From: CAWUIO01 sp963922455
GTDB taxonomy: Bacteria > Bacteroidota > Bacteroidia > Cytophagales > Microscillaceae
Direction of reading: 5' to 3'
Assembly: GCA_963922455.1 (NCBI GenBank)
Contig: CAWUIO010000132.1
Location: forward strand, 1 to 16,416
Length of the DNA: 16,416 nucleotides
Position 1 is the first letter of the stretch, and every line of letters begins with the position of its first letter. A model generated the notes under the pieces. That model made no database searches. It was given only the letters and a program-made list of their open reading frames with translations, and was not told where the DNA came from. The position numbers and the translations under genes were made by a program. Below are positions 9,201-15,305 of this stretch, piece by piece.

Positions 9201-10263
9201 ACGAATACTTAAAGCGAAAGTGTGTAACCTCATCACCCTGATCATCCTGTACCACAATCCTTTCAAGTGATTTTCCATTTTCAATATCCGCTCTATTTTC
9301 ATCACTTAATTCAAAGTCTATGCGTCCATTGGCAAAATGGATTGACTTTATCAATTTCATGTTGATAAGCTCAGTTAGTCTTTCAAATTGATACAAATTA
9401 TAATTACCAGGATATATGTATTGTTGCTGATAAGTGCATCCTGTTTCCCGCCAGTATTTCACTCGCCAAGATTTTTGAAAATAATCAATTGTGTTTAAAG
9501 AGCCCAAGGTATGATATTGGAATGTCACTTTATGGCCATCAACAGACTCAATTTCTTTTAAATACCAGGAAGAGATATATGTAATACTTGTACCTTGAAA
9601 ACTGGTTCGGGTACCTTCTTCAAAATCATTGGATATATTATCTCCAAAAGTATATCGTGTGCCATCCGGGGTGATAATTGTCCAACTTGTATGACCAGCA
9701 TCATTACAAATTGGCGGTATTATCTTTATATCACTATGAGGTAGGGATAGTGGATTTCCATCTTTATCTAAAATAAAACGACCACTGTTCCCATTAAAGT
9801 TGTAATAAAATACATCCGGGGCACTATCCCAGAAGTTGTTCCAAAATTTGTGTAAATTTTCCTTATTGGCTATTTGTTGTTCCAGACTATATCCTCTTTT
9901 ATTTGCGCCACAATATCCCTCAGTACTTTCATCTGGTAGCCCCTGCATGATCCGCGTAATTACACCCCCGGCATTCAAATCCCAGCCCAACCCAACTTCA
10001 CTGGCTACTTGGGTTACTTTATGTCCTTGAGCATTATACGAAATAGATATAGGTACACTAATCCCTCCTTGATTTATCTCGTAAATGGGTACATTGATAT
10101 TTGGAATCCCTGTATAATAATTTACTGGCGTAATGGCCCGGTCTACAATGGACATAGCGTGTGGGCTGGGCTTCGTTACATAATCACCAAAGGTCGACTC
10201 CTGCGCAAGGAGGGAACCCCAACATAAACTACTGATTATCAAGGCGTAAAGCAGCTTTTTCAT
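6259..10263 (-). CDS. Secreted SpvB/TcB-like Rhs partner protein with cysteine-rich insert and PKD domain
   Basis: From the ATG at 10263 the product is 1334 residues and begins with a typical signal peptide (MKKLLYALII...SLLAQ). The ATG at 10293 would add a basic 10-residue leader and leave a 1-base gap to the LRR gene. The N-terminus carries the Bacteroidota Rhs/SpvB-like signature (YYTGIPNINVPIYEI, then VGLGWDLNAGGVITRI). The middle is YD-rich beta sheet. Residues 945-982 hold eight cysteines, followed by a jelly-roll-like stretch ending in VYLDDLRLYP. Then come a YD segment (YFTYDELNRL), a PKD domain (VWDFGDGSG...GIYTVTLS, about 1150-1225) and an Ig-like end. It has no RHS core and no toxin tip. 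It is inferred to build part of the shell around the next protein, as TcB does with TcC. The long reading of the next gene overlaps its end by 14 bases. Confidence 0.88.
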   Translation of the reverse strand: MKKLLYALIISSLCWGSLLAQESTFGDYVTKPSPHAMSIVDRAITPVNYYTGIPNINVPIYEINQGGISVPISISYNAQGHKVTQVASEVGLGWDLNAGGVITRIMQGLPDESTEGYCGANKRGYSLEQQIANKENLHKFWNNFWDSAPDVFYYNFNGNSGRFILDKDGNPLSLPHSDIKIIPPICNDAGHTSWTIITPDGTRYTFGDNISNDFEEGTRTSFQGTSITYISSWYLKEIESVDGHKVTFQYHTLGSLNTIDYFQKSWRVKYWRETGCTYQQQYIYPGNYNLYQFERLTELINMKLIKSIHFANGRIDFELSDENRADIENGKSLERIVVQDDQGDEVTHFRFKYSYFAGNRLKLDELAQKGLPPHQFFYNTQENLPSRGAFTQVDFWGYYNGNQTKVDENGRPTDDPNGTPISIGIENRRVDREKIQANIIEKIIFPTGGSVSYLFETNGAIYNEFPIGLRIAQQVIYDINSGTSRKIHYRYVDPDDPNTSSHKSSYDYWSIVDSYIKIDEVAINWEIDWCDYPGDNGCEGIWRTCNQAFAFYVQDSETTNSHFGNFDLGSGHKTVIVEEEGNGKTIYHYRTYDEYDDEPPIRFTQDHSPLPNYWSGAPYTPSTSRFWERGLLDKVQVYNNSGNLIQEEIFQYESDLSKGKAIGLTSFNGINSVVTGSYDPITISDEYHHGTYEIESQRMIETSRTLKKYSPDWIPDGNNQNETTNYIYSNTHSNAIEITKDIGDGTQIIERYKYPNDYSDPDQTTFVGKMQEANQVGIPIESSTWVKRGTDAPTFLSARLAIFEEYPLGNRGRMLPSSTFKSASITSPSSSFISSYISSQGFTYDESKYNLQDHILDYKLGEKALLVSDETLWNHVENSLVWGYHDTYIIAEILNAKSTQVSYLNFEETFKDTEGKVYMPNNWIPIDNGGEGDPLTIFTYLKGRCQTNRDVCEHNCDCNGNNATSGQCEACLVECEVAYETCLASAIDSYNLLFAQSEQVAHTGKRSLLLHPGASLSLQNYDTGFEPETYELSCWVYGTAGSSFSINGESFALTREGWNRLTKTLNDYKNQIINLDNTSGLMVYLDDLRLYPQNARLTTYTYEPLIGITSVSDHNNIPGYFTYDELNRLETLKDEEEDIITNYEYNYGTELNAFINIPDCATKGEPINFSAVGQIETSTPPSTVWDFGDGSGLNLSSYPSHTYQEAGIYTVTLSIEHPEYPTRVAKEEIEIYEPFSSLTLSCDLGCSYDILNYVPQNIRAQVSGGNPAGNKYYWYISDSPDNWGPPSNIPTDAESIPIAQSTNSYWIRCVVTDGCNASVEQVQKITVEGEDVGY

Positions 10264-10294
10264 TTCCGGTTTTCTCTTGGGTTTTTGACTCATA

Positions 10295-11974
10295 TTAAAA
10301 TTTGATTAAGGAGCGGGCATTATTAAACACCTCCTTTAATCGTTCTTTTTCTAATTTGGGTAGTTGATTAAAATCCATTTTCAGTTCACTTAGATTACTT
10401 AAATTACCCAGTTCCTCAGGTATCCTTTCCAGAGGATTTCCTAAGACATTTAGGCTTTTAAGATTTTCTAATTCACCAAAACTGGAGGGTAGGGTATTTA
10501 ATTTATTTCCTACTAGATTCATTTCTTCCAACTGGGATAATAGTCCTAGCTCATCTGGCAAATCCTGCAATTGATTGCTACGAAGGTCTAGTTGTTTTAA
10601 TTGAGTCAACTGACTTAGCTCAGCAGGTAAAGATGATATTTTATTATTGCCGAGTCGGAGCCCTTCTAAGCTAGCCAGGCTACCTATTTCAGAGGGCAGG
10701 TTAAAGAGAGCGTTATTTCTTAAATCTAAAGTCTTTAGTTGTTGTAGCTTTCCCAGTTCTGCAGGTAGGCCTTGTATATTGTTTCCAAGGCCATTCAGTA
10801 TACTTAGATTTTGCAAGCCCCCAATTTCTTGGGGGAGTACACTCATTTGATTATTCAAAAAATGGAGTTCTTCTAAATTTCTTAAATTCTTGATCTCTTC
10901 TGGTAAGGATTTAAGTTGGTTATCATTGATAGACAGTTGTTTCAAAGTACTCAAGCCTCCTATTTCTTGGGGGAGTTTCTTTAGATAATTTTGATTTAAA
11001 TTTAAGCTTTCTAACCTCTCTAACCCTTGTACCTCTTCTCCTATATTTTTCAAGCCATTATTACTAAGATTTAAATCTTTTAAGTTGCTTAACTTACCCA
11101 AAGCCTTGGGTAAGGAATCAAGACGGTTTTTATAAAGATTTAATTCTTGTAATTGGGAAAGCTCGCCAAAATTGTCGGGTAATGATTTCAGCTTTCTATT
11201 ACTCAAGTCCAAAGACTGGAGATTGGGAAAGGCTTTTAATTGCCCAACCCACTCTGGATTGTTTAAGTCCAAATCCAAAGGATTTAACTTATACACTTGC
11301 TCAGGAGCTTCCAGACCTTTTTTTAATGACCTAAAGGTTTTGGCTAGTTTTAGATCCCAATCACTTAGCTCCAAATTCATGATAGGATTACCAATCAGAC
11401 TCCATTTTTGCAGATTTTTTAATCCCTCAATAGCCTTGGGCTTCTTGGTAAGTTCATTGTCACTAAGATTTACCATTTCCAAAGCGGGTAGTTTTGCCAA
11501 AGTCTTGGGGATTTTTTGAAGATGGTTCTTACGCATATCCAAGGATTTTAAGCTATCCATATTTAGGATGCCCTTGGGAAATTCTTGTATGCCCAGGTTG
11601 ACCAAATGAAGCTTCCTCAAGTGGCTCAGTGCTCTTAAATGCTTGTCTAAAACTTCTAGGCTTTTTTGTGTTATCTGCAAATTTTCATTGTCAATCTCCA
11701 ACTCCCGGAGATTGACAAACTTCCCTAGTTTGGAGCTTATTTTTTCTACGTTATTTATTTTAAGCTTATATACTTGTTCCGGATCTTTGGCTGCTTCTTT
11801 CCAATCTGTGTATACTTTGGTCTCTTCCCAGATAATACGGGGTTGATCCAGCTTTCTGATAGAGTTTTTGTCCAACTCTTGGGCCAGTGAACTTTCCACC
11901 ACCATGAATACAAAGGGTACAGCCATTAGAAGCCAAAGCCAATATCTCATTTTAGATATGAAACTATTAAGCAT
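10295..11974 (-). CDS. Secreted leucine-rich repeat protein
   Basis: The 559-residue product has an N-terminal signal peptide (hydrophobic YWLWLLMAVPFVFMVV, cleavage near SSLAQ); Met9 at 11950 is an alternative start. It holds two LRR blocks: about five repeats at residues 88-210 and about thirteen 23-residue repeats at 248-545, consensus LxxLxLxxNxLxxLPxEIGxL. Each block is preceded by the same cap motif PEQVYKL (65-71 and 224-230), suggesting an ancient internal duplication. There is no lipobox, membrane anchor or catalytic domain, so it probably acts as a periplasmic or surface binding scaffold. It sits between the LamG gene (64-base gap) and the Rhs pair (1 or 31 bases, depending on start), so co-expression is likely. 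A target-recognition or loading role is inference. The LRR assignment itself is secure. Confidence 0.93.
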   Translation of the reverse strand: MLNSFISKMRYWLWLLMAVPFVFMVVESSLAQELDKNSIRKLDQPRIIWEETKVYTDWKEAAKDPEQVYKLKINNVEKISSKLGKFVNLRELEIDNENLQITQKSLEVLDKHLRALSHLRKLHLVNLGIQEFPKGILNMDSLKSLDMRKNHLQKIPKTLAKLPALEMVNLSDNELTKKPKAIEGLKNLQKWSLIGNPIMNLELSDWDLKLAKTFRSLKKGLEAPEQVYKLNPLDLDLNNPEWVGQLKAFPNLQSLDLSNRKLKSLPDNFGELSQLQELNLYKNRLDSLPKALGKLSNLKDLNLSNNGLKNIGEEVQGLERLESLNLNQNYLKKLPQEIGGLSTLKQLSINDNQLKSLPEEIKNLRNLEELHFLNNQMSVLPQEIGGLQNLSILNGLGNNIQGLPAELGKLQQLKTLDLRNNALFNLPSEIGSLASLEGLRLGNNKISSLPAELSQLTQLKQLDLRSNQLQDLPDELGLLSQLEEMNLVGNKLNTLPSSFGELENLKSLNVLGNPLERIPEELGNLSNLSELKMDFNQLPKLEKERLKEVFNNARSLIKF

Positions 11975-12038
11975 GGGTAAATTATTGAATTAAGGGATAG
12001 TAAAAACAATTACTTAGGATAAGAGCGTTTTTGAAATT

Positions 12039-13454
12039 TTACTCCTTAATGGAATCATTTTCCCTTTTAAGGTTATTTTCAAACTCTTCCAATCTCGCTT
12101 TTAGCTTCTGGTTTTCGTAGTTTAATTCCAAAATATACAGAGTAAGCTCCTCCACTTTTTCCAATAAGGCCGCTTGCATCTCCCCAAGATCAATCCCATC
12201 ATTTTCTACTTCGAGCGCAGAGGGGATACCCGGAAGGTGCTTGTTATCACGAATGTATTGGGATAAGGTGTCTAAATCCAAAAGAGAATAATTTGCATCA
12301 AACACGTAATCGGGCCAGCTTATTTGCTGGTCAGGTGATTTGCTTTCATCATATATGGCCAGCTTTACTTTTTCTGTCAATATCCCCCCCCCTTCTACGA
12401 TGAGTTTATATTGTTGGTAGCTTGTGTTACTGGATAAGTGGTCTCTCAACACATTCTCACCGATTAAGACGGGGCCATGTCGTGATATAAGATCATCTTG
12501 AATAGATGTACCTTGCCAAAAGGATGAGTTGTCGACGGTAACCGGATTGTTTGAGGGTTCCTCGTTGTATAAATCTCTTACATCATCAGTATCTAATGCC
12601 TTATCATAAATTCTTAAGTCATCAATAGCTCCTGAAAAAGGGCGTTTGCCGTATTGGTCAGAACCAATTGTAAATTTTGTAGTACTCGAATGGTTAAATG
12701 TGAGCGCTTCCCCGGCATATATAAGGGTTTCGCTGCTATGTAACTCTCCTCCCAAATAAACCTTAAGATCAACCTGACCTGGGGTAATCTCATAGGTAAG
12801 CACAATATGATACCAGTCTAATTCACCATTCAACCACTGGGAGCCCGCAGCATTTGGATTGTTAGGAACGTAACTGACATTTGCTTGGCCAGTCTCCGAT
12901 AAATTTAAATTGGTGGTATTTGGAGAGCCTGGTCTTTGAAATTGGTAAGGAAATATTAACTTGGAGGTGGCCTCATGAATGTACAGATCAGGTCGCCCTA
13001 AATGGATAATATATTGGTATAGGTCTTGAGGATGATCTCCACTAATTGGATGTGAGGGTTTTATCCAAATACTTATGGAGTAAGCATAGGTCGAGTTGGT
13101 ATGTGAGTTTAAAGTAAAGTTAGGAATACTAACTCGAGCCACTCCATCAAAATGATCATTTGGACTCACATCTTTAATGTAAGTATTCATAATATCATAG
13201 TTATTTAGGAAAAGAGCGGAATTTTCCCTGTTATGACGATCCCTTACCCAAGAGAAGTTTGGATTGACCCCACTGATGCTTCCTTCATGTTCAGCAATAT
13301 TTTTTGCTGATTTTAATACCCCATCTTGTAGGCCATCAAATAACCAAGAATCAATTAAACCTTCGTCTGGCACCGGATTTTGACCGATACATAGGCTCCA
13401 ATTGATAAAAAGAGTTACTAGTGTAAAAAAACTAGCTGCATATCCTATTTTCAT
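12039..13454 (-). CDS. Secreted LamG-domain protein with C-terminal chaperone-like tail and coiled coil
   Basis: The 471-residue protein opens with a signal peptide (first ~25 residues, ending LCIGQ). Residues about 30-305 form a LamG/concanavalin-like jelly roll, recognisable by SISIWIKPS, LDWYHIVLTYE and FSGAIDDLRIYDKAL. After a linker comes a Bacteroidota-type C-terminal module: YKLIVEGGGILTEKVK, WPDYVFDANYSLLDL, the KHLPGIPS motif, then a coiled coil (about 425-465, LLEKVEELTLYILELNYENQ). This tail occurs on phylum-specific tail-fibre-like surface proteins and probably trimerises or acts as a folding chaperone. The likely role is carbohydrate or surface binding. It is the first gene of the operon; a palindrome and -7-like element lie just upstream. 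A run of nine G/C bases in the GGG codons (residues 355-357) could cause slippage and loss of the tail. Confidence 0.9.
   Translation of the reverse strand: MKIGYAASFFTLVTLFINWSLCIGQNPVPDEGLIDSWLFDGLQDGVLKSAKNIAEHEGSISGVNPNFSWVRDRHNRENSALFLNNYDIMNTYIKDVSPNDHFDGVARVSIPNFTLNSHTNSTYAYSISIWIKPSHPISGDHPQDLYQYIIHLGRPDLYIHEATSKLIFPYQFQRPGSPNTTNLNLSETGQANVSYVPNNPNAAGSQWLNGELDWYHIVLTYEITPGQVDLKVYLGGELHSSETLIYAGEALTFNHSSTTKFTIGSDQYGKRPFSGAIDDLRIYDKALDTDDVRDLYNEEPSNNPVTVDNSSFWQGTSIQDDLISRHGPVLIGENVLRDHLSSNTSYQQYKLIVEGGGILTEKVKLAIYDESKSPDQQISWPDYVFDANYSLLDLDTLSQYIRDNKHLPGIPSALEVENDGIDLGEMQAALLEKVEELTLYILELNYENQKLKARLEEFENNLKRENDSIKE
12384..12392. repeat. Nine-base C/G homopolymer inside the LamG gene
   Basis: Nine consecutive C on the plus strand encode three glycines (VEGGGILTEK) just upstream of the C-terminal chaperone-like module. 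A one-base slip would frameshift and remove the WPDYVF/KHLPGIPS tail and coiled coil. The tract itself is certain; slippage is inferred. Confidence 0.6.
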
Positions 13455-13479
13455 AATTTTAAGGCTTTTGAATATGCAG

Positions 13480-13522
13480 CCAATTTACCTGGGACATTTT
13501 TTAAAAGTTGCCCAACTTTTGA
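13480..13522 (-). promoter_or_regulatory. Palindromic operator and promoter-like element of the LamG-LRR-Rhs operon
   Basis: On the minus strand the string TCAAAAGTTGGGCAACTT (13522-13505) contains the perfect inverted repeat AAAAGTTG-GG-CAACTTTT (13503-13520). Twenty-five bases after its TTG lies TAAATTGG (13487-13480), one mismatch from the Bacteroidota -7 consensus TAnnTTTG, leaving a short leader before the ATG at 13454. The palindrome covers the -33 region, as expected of a repressor or activator site. The two-base centre is too small for an RNA hairpin loop. The same 18 bases recur at 14341-14358 before the barrel gene. Confidence 0.5.
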
Positions 13523-13537
13523 CAATTGAATGGAACG

Positions 13538-13882
13538 TTAACTTAACTCATTGATTTCCAGGGATATTTTTTTTTCCAATTCATCCCAATCCTGGTAATC
13601 TAAAAAGTCAGCCAAGGTGTCTAAATTGCGTTTTGTAAATTTGATTTGTCCTTCATAGCCGGGTTGGTCAAATAATCGCTTAAGGCTTGAGGTTGAAATT
13701 CCAATAAGGCTCGCCAGATTTTGATAATCTTTATTACGCCATTGAGAGCGGGGAGTTTCTAAGCGCTTGTAGGGAGGATAAAACGAATAACTCGTACTAA
13801 CTAGTAGTTTAGCCCTTTCCAGCACTTTGTCTTGTAATCTTGATTTTACTTCATGATAATAGTTTAATTTGTCTTGGTTCAT
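13538..13882 (-). CDS. Small HTH-type DNA-binding protein, putative regulator of the Rhs operon
   Basis: The 114-residue basic protein has a probable helix-turn-helix at about residues 53-72 (LASLIGISTSSLKRLF). A second helical pair follows (RNLDTLADFLDYQDWDELEKKI), a layout I recognise from Bacteroidota proteins where an HTH precedes a DxLAxFLGYxDWxxF-type motif. The N-terminal half is helical and basic (VKSRLQDKVLERAKLL) and may bind partners. There is no signal peptide or membrane segment, so it is cytoplasmic. It lies 83 bases upstream of the operon on the same strand, and the palindrome sits in that gap, making it the obvious candidate for the palindrome's ligand. An inverted repeat TAGTAGT/ACTACTA (13885-13891 and 13932-13938) just upstream could serve autoregulation. 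Regulatory function is inferred from fold and position. Confidence 0.75.
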   Translation of the reverse strand: MNQDKLNYYHEVKSRLQDKVLERAKLLVSTSYSFYPPYKRLETPRSQWRNKDYQNLASLIGISTSSLKRLFDQPGYEGQIKFTKRNLDTLADFLDYQDWDELEKKISLEINELS

Positions 13883-14004
13883 AATAGTAGTGTAAATAGG
13901 TTGAATTATAAGCAGGGATGCTTATCGTAATACTACTAAATTTATGCAAGAACTCATTTCTTATCACCTAATTTAACCTTGTTCTGGTCAAAAAATTAGA
14001 AAAG

Positions 14005-14019
14005 TTAACAATTTGTTAA
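14005..14019. promoter_or_regulatory. Perfect palindrome TTAACAA-T-TTGTTAA in the divergent intergenic region
   Basis: Seven-base arms around a single T form a perfect 15-base palindrome in the 237-base AT-rich gap between the HTH gene (minus, start 13882) and the small plus-strand gene at 14120. Position and symmetry suit a dimer-binding site. The gap contains no other gene-like feature. Chance occurrence is more likely than usual in such AT-rich DNA. Confidence 0.3.
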
Positions 14020-14119
14020 TATTATAAGCTGAGACATTTTAAATTTTACAACATTAAATTTTTTTTGCATTGTACTTCCTTTTTTTTATTAAATCCATCT
14101 ACCAGTCAACAATATACCC

Positions 14120-14323
14120 ATGCACTATGGAAAGGAAAGAATAAGCATCTTCATTCAAAAACTTGATGATGAAATGCTGGCGACCATGCACCTACATAAT
14201 CGTGAAGAGGCCGATAAGTTCGTAAGGATTTTAAAAGAAGCCTTTTGGTTTGACCCGGTTAAAATCCGGGTATGTGACCGAGAAGGCAATCTACTAGCTA
14301 CTTACTTATCTAAGAAAAGCTGA
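14120..14323 (+). CDS. Small conserved-looking protein of unknown function, 67 aa
   Basis: The predicted product has a beta strand (RISIFIQKL), a helix (REEADKFVRILKEAFWF) and a second strand pair (VKIRVCDREGNLLATYL), a plausible compact alpha/beta fold rather than random translation. There is no signal peptide or membrane segment. It is divergent from the HTH gene and lies about 100 bases upstream of the barrel gene on the same strand. The barrel gene appears to have its own promoter, so the two need not be co-transcribed. No family is recognised. The ATG at 14120 is the first in frame, and no strong Shine-Dalgarno is seen, which is normal for Bacteroidota. Confidence 0.55.
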   Translation: MHYGKERISIFIQKLDDEMLATMHLHNREEADKFVRILKEAFWFDPVKIRVCDREGNLLATYLSKKS

Positions 14324-14340
14324 CCCGAACGCCATTGTTT

Positions 14341-14382
14341 TCAAAAGTTGGGCAACTTCATTGGCCAATTCTTATAATTTTG
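14341..14382 (+). promoter_or_regulatory. Palindromic operator and -7 element of the beta-barrel gene
   Basis: The string TCAAAAGTTGGGCAACTT (14341-14358) is identical to the one before the LamG operon and points the same way relative to its gene. It holds the palindrome AAGTTG-GG-CAACTT (14345-14358). Twenty-four bases after the TTG comes TAATTTTG (14375-14382), a full match to TAnnTTTG, which puts transcription initiation about 30 bases before the ATG at 14420. The same element overlaps TTGCCCAA (14380-14387), the reverse complement of the TTGGGCAA core, so a second half-site may lie over the start region. Confidence 0.55.
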
Positions 14383-14419
14383 CCCAAGTTATGATTTACT
14401 ATACTTTTGAGACAAGACC

Positions 14420-14989
14420 ATGCGATTGTTGATATTATATTTTGTATTAGCCATAAGTGGATCTATCCCACTCATGGCTCAATCAGTACCGCAAATACCG
14501 GGGGGGGCAATAAGCAAAAGTTCTTCCCCAAAAAAGTCAAGTTTTGGGAGCAAGCTCCAATGGATGCCCCAGTTAGGTCTCAACCTAAGTGAAAATCAAA
14601 TAAATGTTAACCTAGCTGCTCAGGTAGGATATACCTTTAGCAAAAGTTTACTAGTTGGCATTGGCGGTAATTATGTTTTTACTAAGGATGATAATGCTCC
14701 ACCGGGCTTGGGAGGAAATTATTATGGAGGAAGTGCTTTTACCCAGTATGCACTTTCTAAATTGTTTCTGCTTCGGGGAGAGATAGAAAGCATGCGGGTA
14801 GATTATTTTGACGAGGAAAGTAATCAAGCCCTAAGAGAATGGCAGGTTGCTACGATGGTAGGGGCAGGTCTCACCCCTAAAATTTTGGGTATTCAGCTCC
14901 AAACCAGTCTCAACTACAATCTCAACCACGAACCCGGCCGTTCTTGGCGCCGCACGCCTTGGATATTCAAATTCGGGTTTAGCTTTTAA
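14420..14989 (+). CDS. Small outer-membrane beta-barrel-like protein
   Basis: The 189-residue protein starts with a signal peptide (MRLLILYFVLAISGSIPLMAQ region, first 21 residues). A short proline/serine-rich linker follows, then alternating hydrophobic/polar strands (INVNLAAQVGYTF, LLVGIGGNYVF, FTQYALSKLFLLRGEI, QVATMVGAGLTP, IQLQTSLNYNL). It ends with FKFGFSF, a terminal phenylalanine typical of outer-membrane barrels recognised by BamA. The size suits an eight-strand barrel of the OmpX/OmpW or porin-family kind; the exact family is not assigned. It shares an 18-base operator-like string with the Rhs operon, so it may be co-regulated. A run of eight G directly after the signal peptide could frameshift the gene. 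The start at 14420 fits the signal peptide and the promoter. Confidence 0.8.
   Translation: MRLLILYFVLAISGSIPLMAQSVPQIPGGAISKSSSPKKSSFGSKLQWMPQLGLNLSENQINVNLAAQVGYTFSKSLLVGIGGNYVFTKDDNAPPGLGGNYYGGSAFTQYALSKLFLLRGEIESMRVDYFDEESNQALREWQVATMVGAGLTPKILGIQLQTSLNYNLNHEPGRSWRRTPWIFKFGFSF
14500..14507. repeat. Eight-base G homopolymer at the start of the barrel gene
   Basis: Eight G encode part of Pro-Gly-Gly-Ala at about residues 27-30, right after the signal peptide. A one-base slip would abolish the barrel: the +1/-1 frames run into stops. The location resembles contingency tracts in phase-variable surface proteins; actual variation is not shown. Confidence 0.6.
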
Positions 14990-15305
14990 AAAAAAATACT
15001 ACGTATTTTCACAACGTATGCTTGATGACAAGAAGTAGGCTAAAAGCTACCTTATTTGCCTACTCCCGCAGTCGAGAGGCTGTATGCCTTACACTGGCCT
15101 ATATCCATCTTAGAAACTTGGTCAGAGGCCTAAGTATTTCGTCACGAGGCAAGGGCCTCGCGACTGCGGAAACATGCCTTACAAATGCTGGGCCCGGTAA
15201 GTACGCCTTAGCCTTTACCCACAGGCCAGCCCAAAAAACGCGCAAAGCTGCTTATTTTTTTAATAAGGAACACGAGCGACAGCGGGCAGGCATAACCTAA
15301 CGGGG
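14990..15305. other. Gene-free structured intergenic region with many inverted repeats
   Basis: These 316 bases lie between the 3' ends of two converging genes and are GC-richer than the downstream gene. I see AGTAGGC/GCCTACT (15034-15040, 15058-15064), a 15-base arm pair with one mismatch (15066-15080, 15155-15169), GGTAA/TTACC (15196-15200, 15215-15219), CTTATT/AATAAG (15251-15256, 15262-15267), and the direct repeat ATGCCTTACA (15084-15093, 15174-15183). An open frame of 92 codons spans it, but its codon pattern and product look spurious. It could be a structured RNA, a dispersed intergenic repeat or the scar of a mobile element. Confidence 0.4.
15066..15169. repeat. Long-range inverted repeat, 15-base arms
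   Basis: CCGCAGTCGAGAGGC at 15066-15080 pairs with GCCTCGCGACTGCGG at 15155-15169 with a single mismatch, closing a 74-base internal segment. The segment contains one copy of ATGCCTTACA; the second copy follows the right arm. This could form an RNA stem or mark a small repeat element. Confidence 0.55.

Noticed and set aside
7258..11846. Open frames antisense to the first Rhs and LRR genes, and a minus-strand frame at 7863-8165
   Set aside because: They are shadows of the long genes; the LRR antisense frames simply mirror the repeat periodicity.
666..13454. Type IX secretion C-terminal sorting domains on the exported proteins
   Set aside because: None of the four secreted operon proteins ends in a recognisable type A or B sorting domain; the Rhs protein ends in its toxin tip and the LamG protein in a coiled coil.
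13503..13520. AAAAGTTGCCCAACTTTT as a transcription terminator of the HTH gene
   Set aside because: The centre is two bases, too small for an RNA loop, and the same string precedes another gene's promoter; an operator fits better.
14407..14592. 61-codon frame overlapping the start of the barrel gene
   Set aside because: It is out of frame with the signal-peptide barrel gene and has no features; it matters only as the frame reached after slippage at the G tract.
15022..15300. 92-codon plus-strand frame in the structured intergenic region
   Set aside because: The product has no domain or signal peptide, and the DNA is dominated by inverted repeats, so non-coding structure explains it better.
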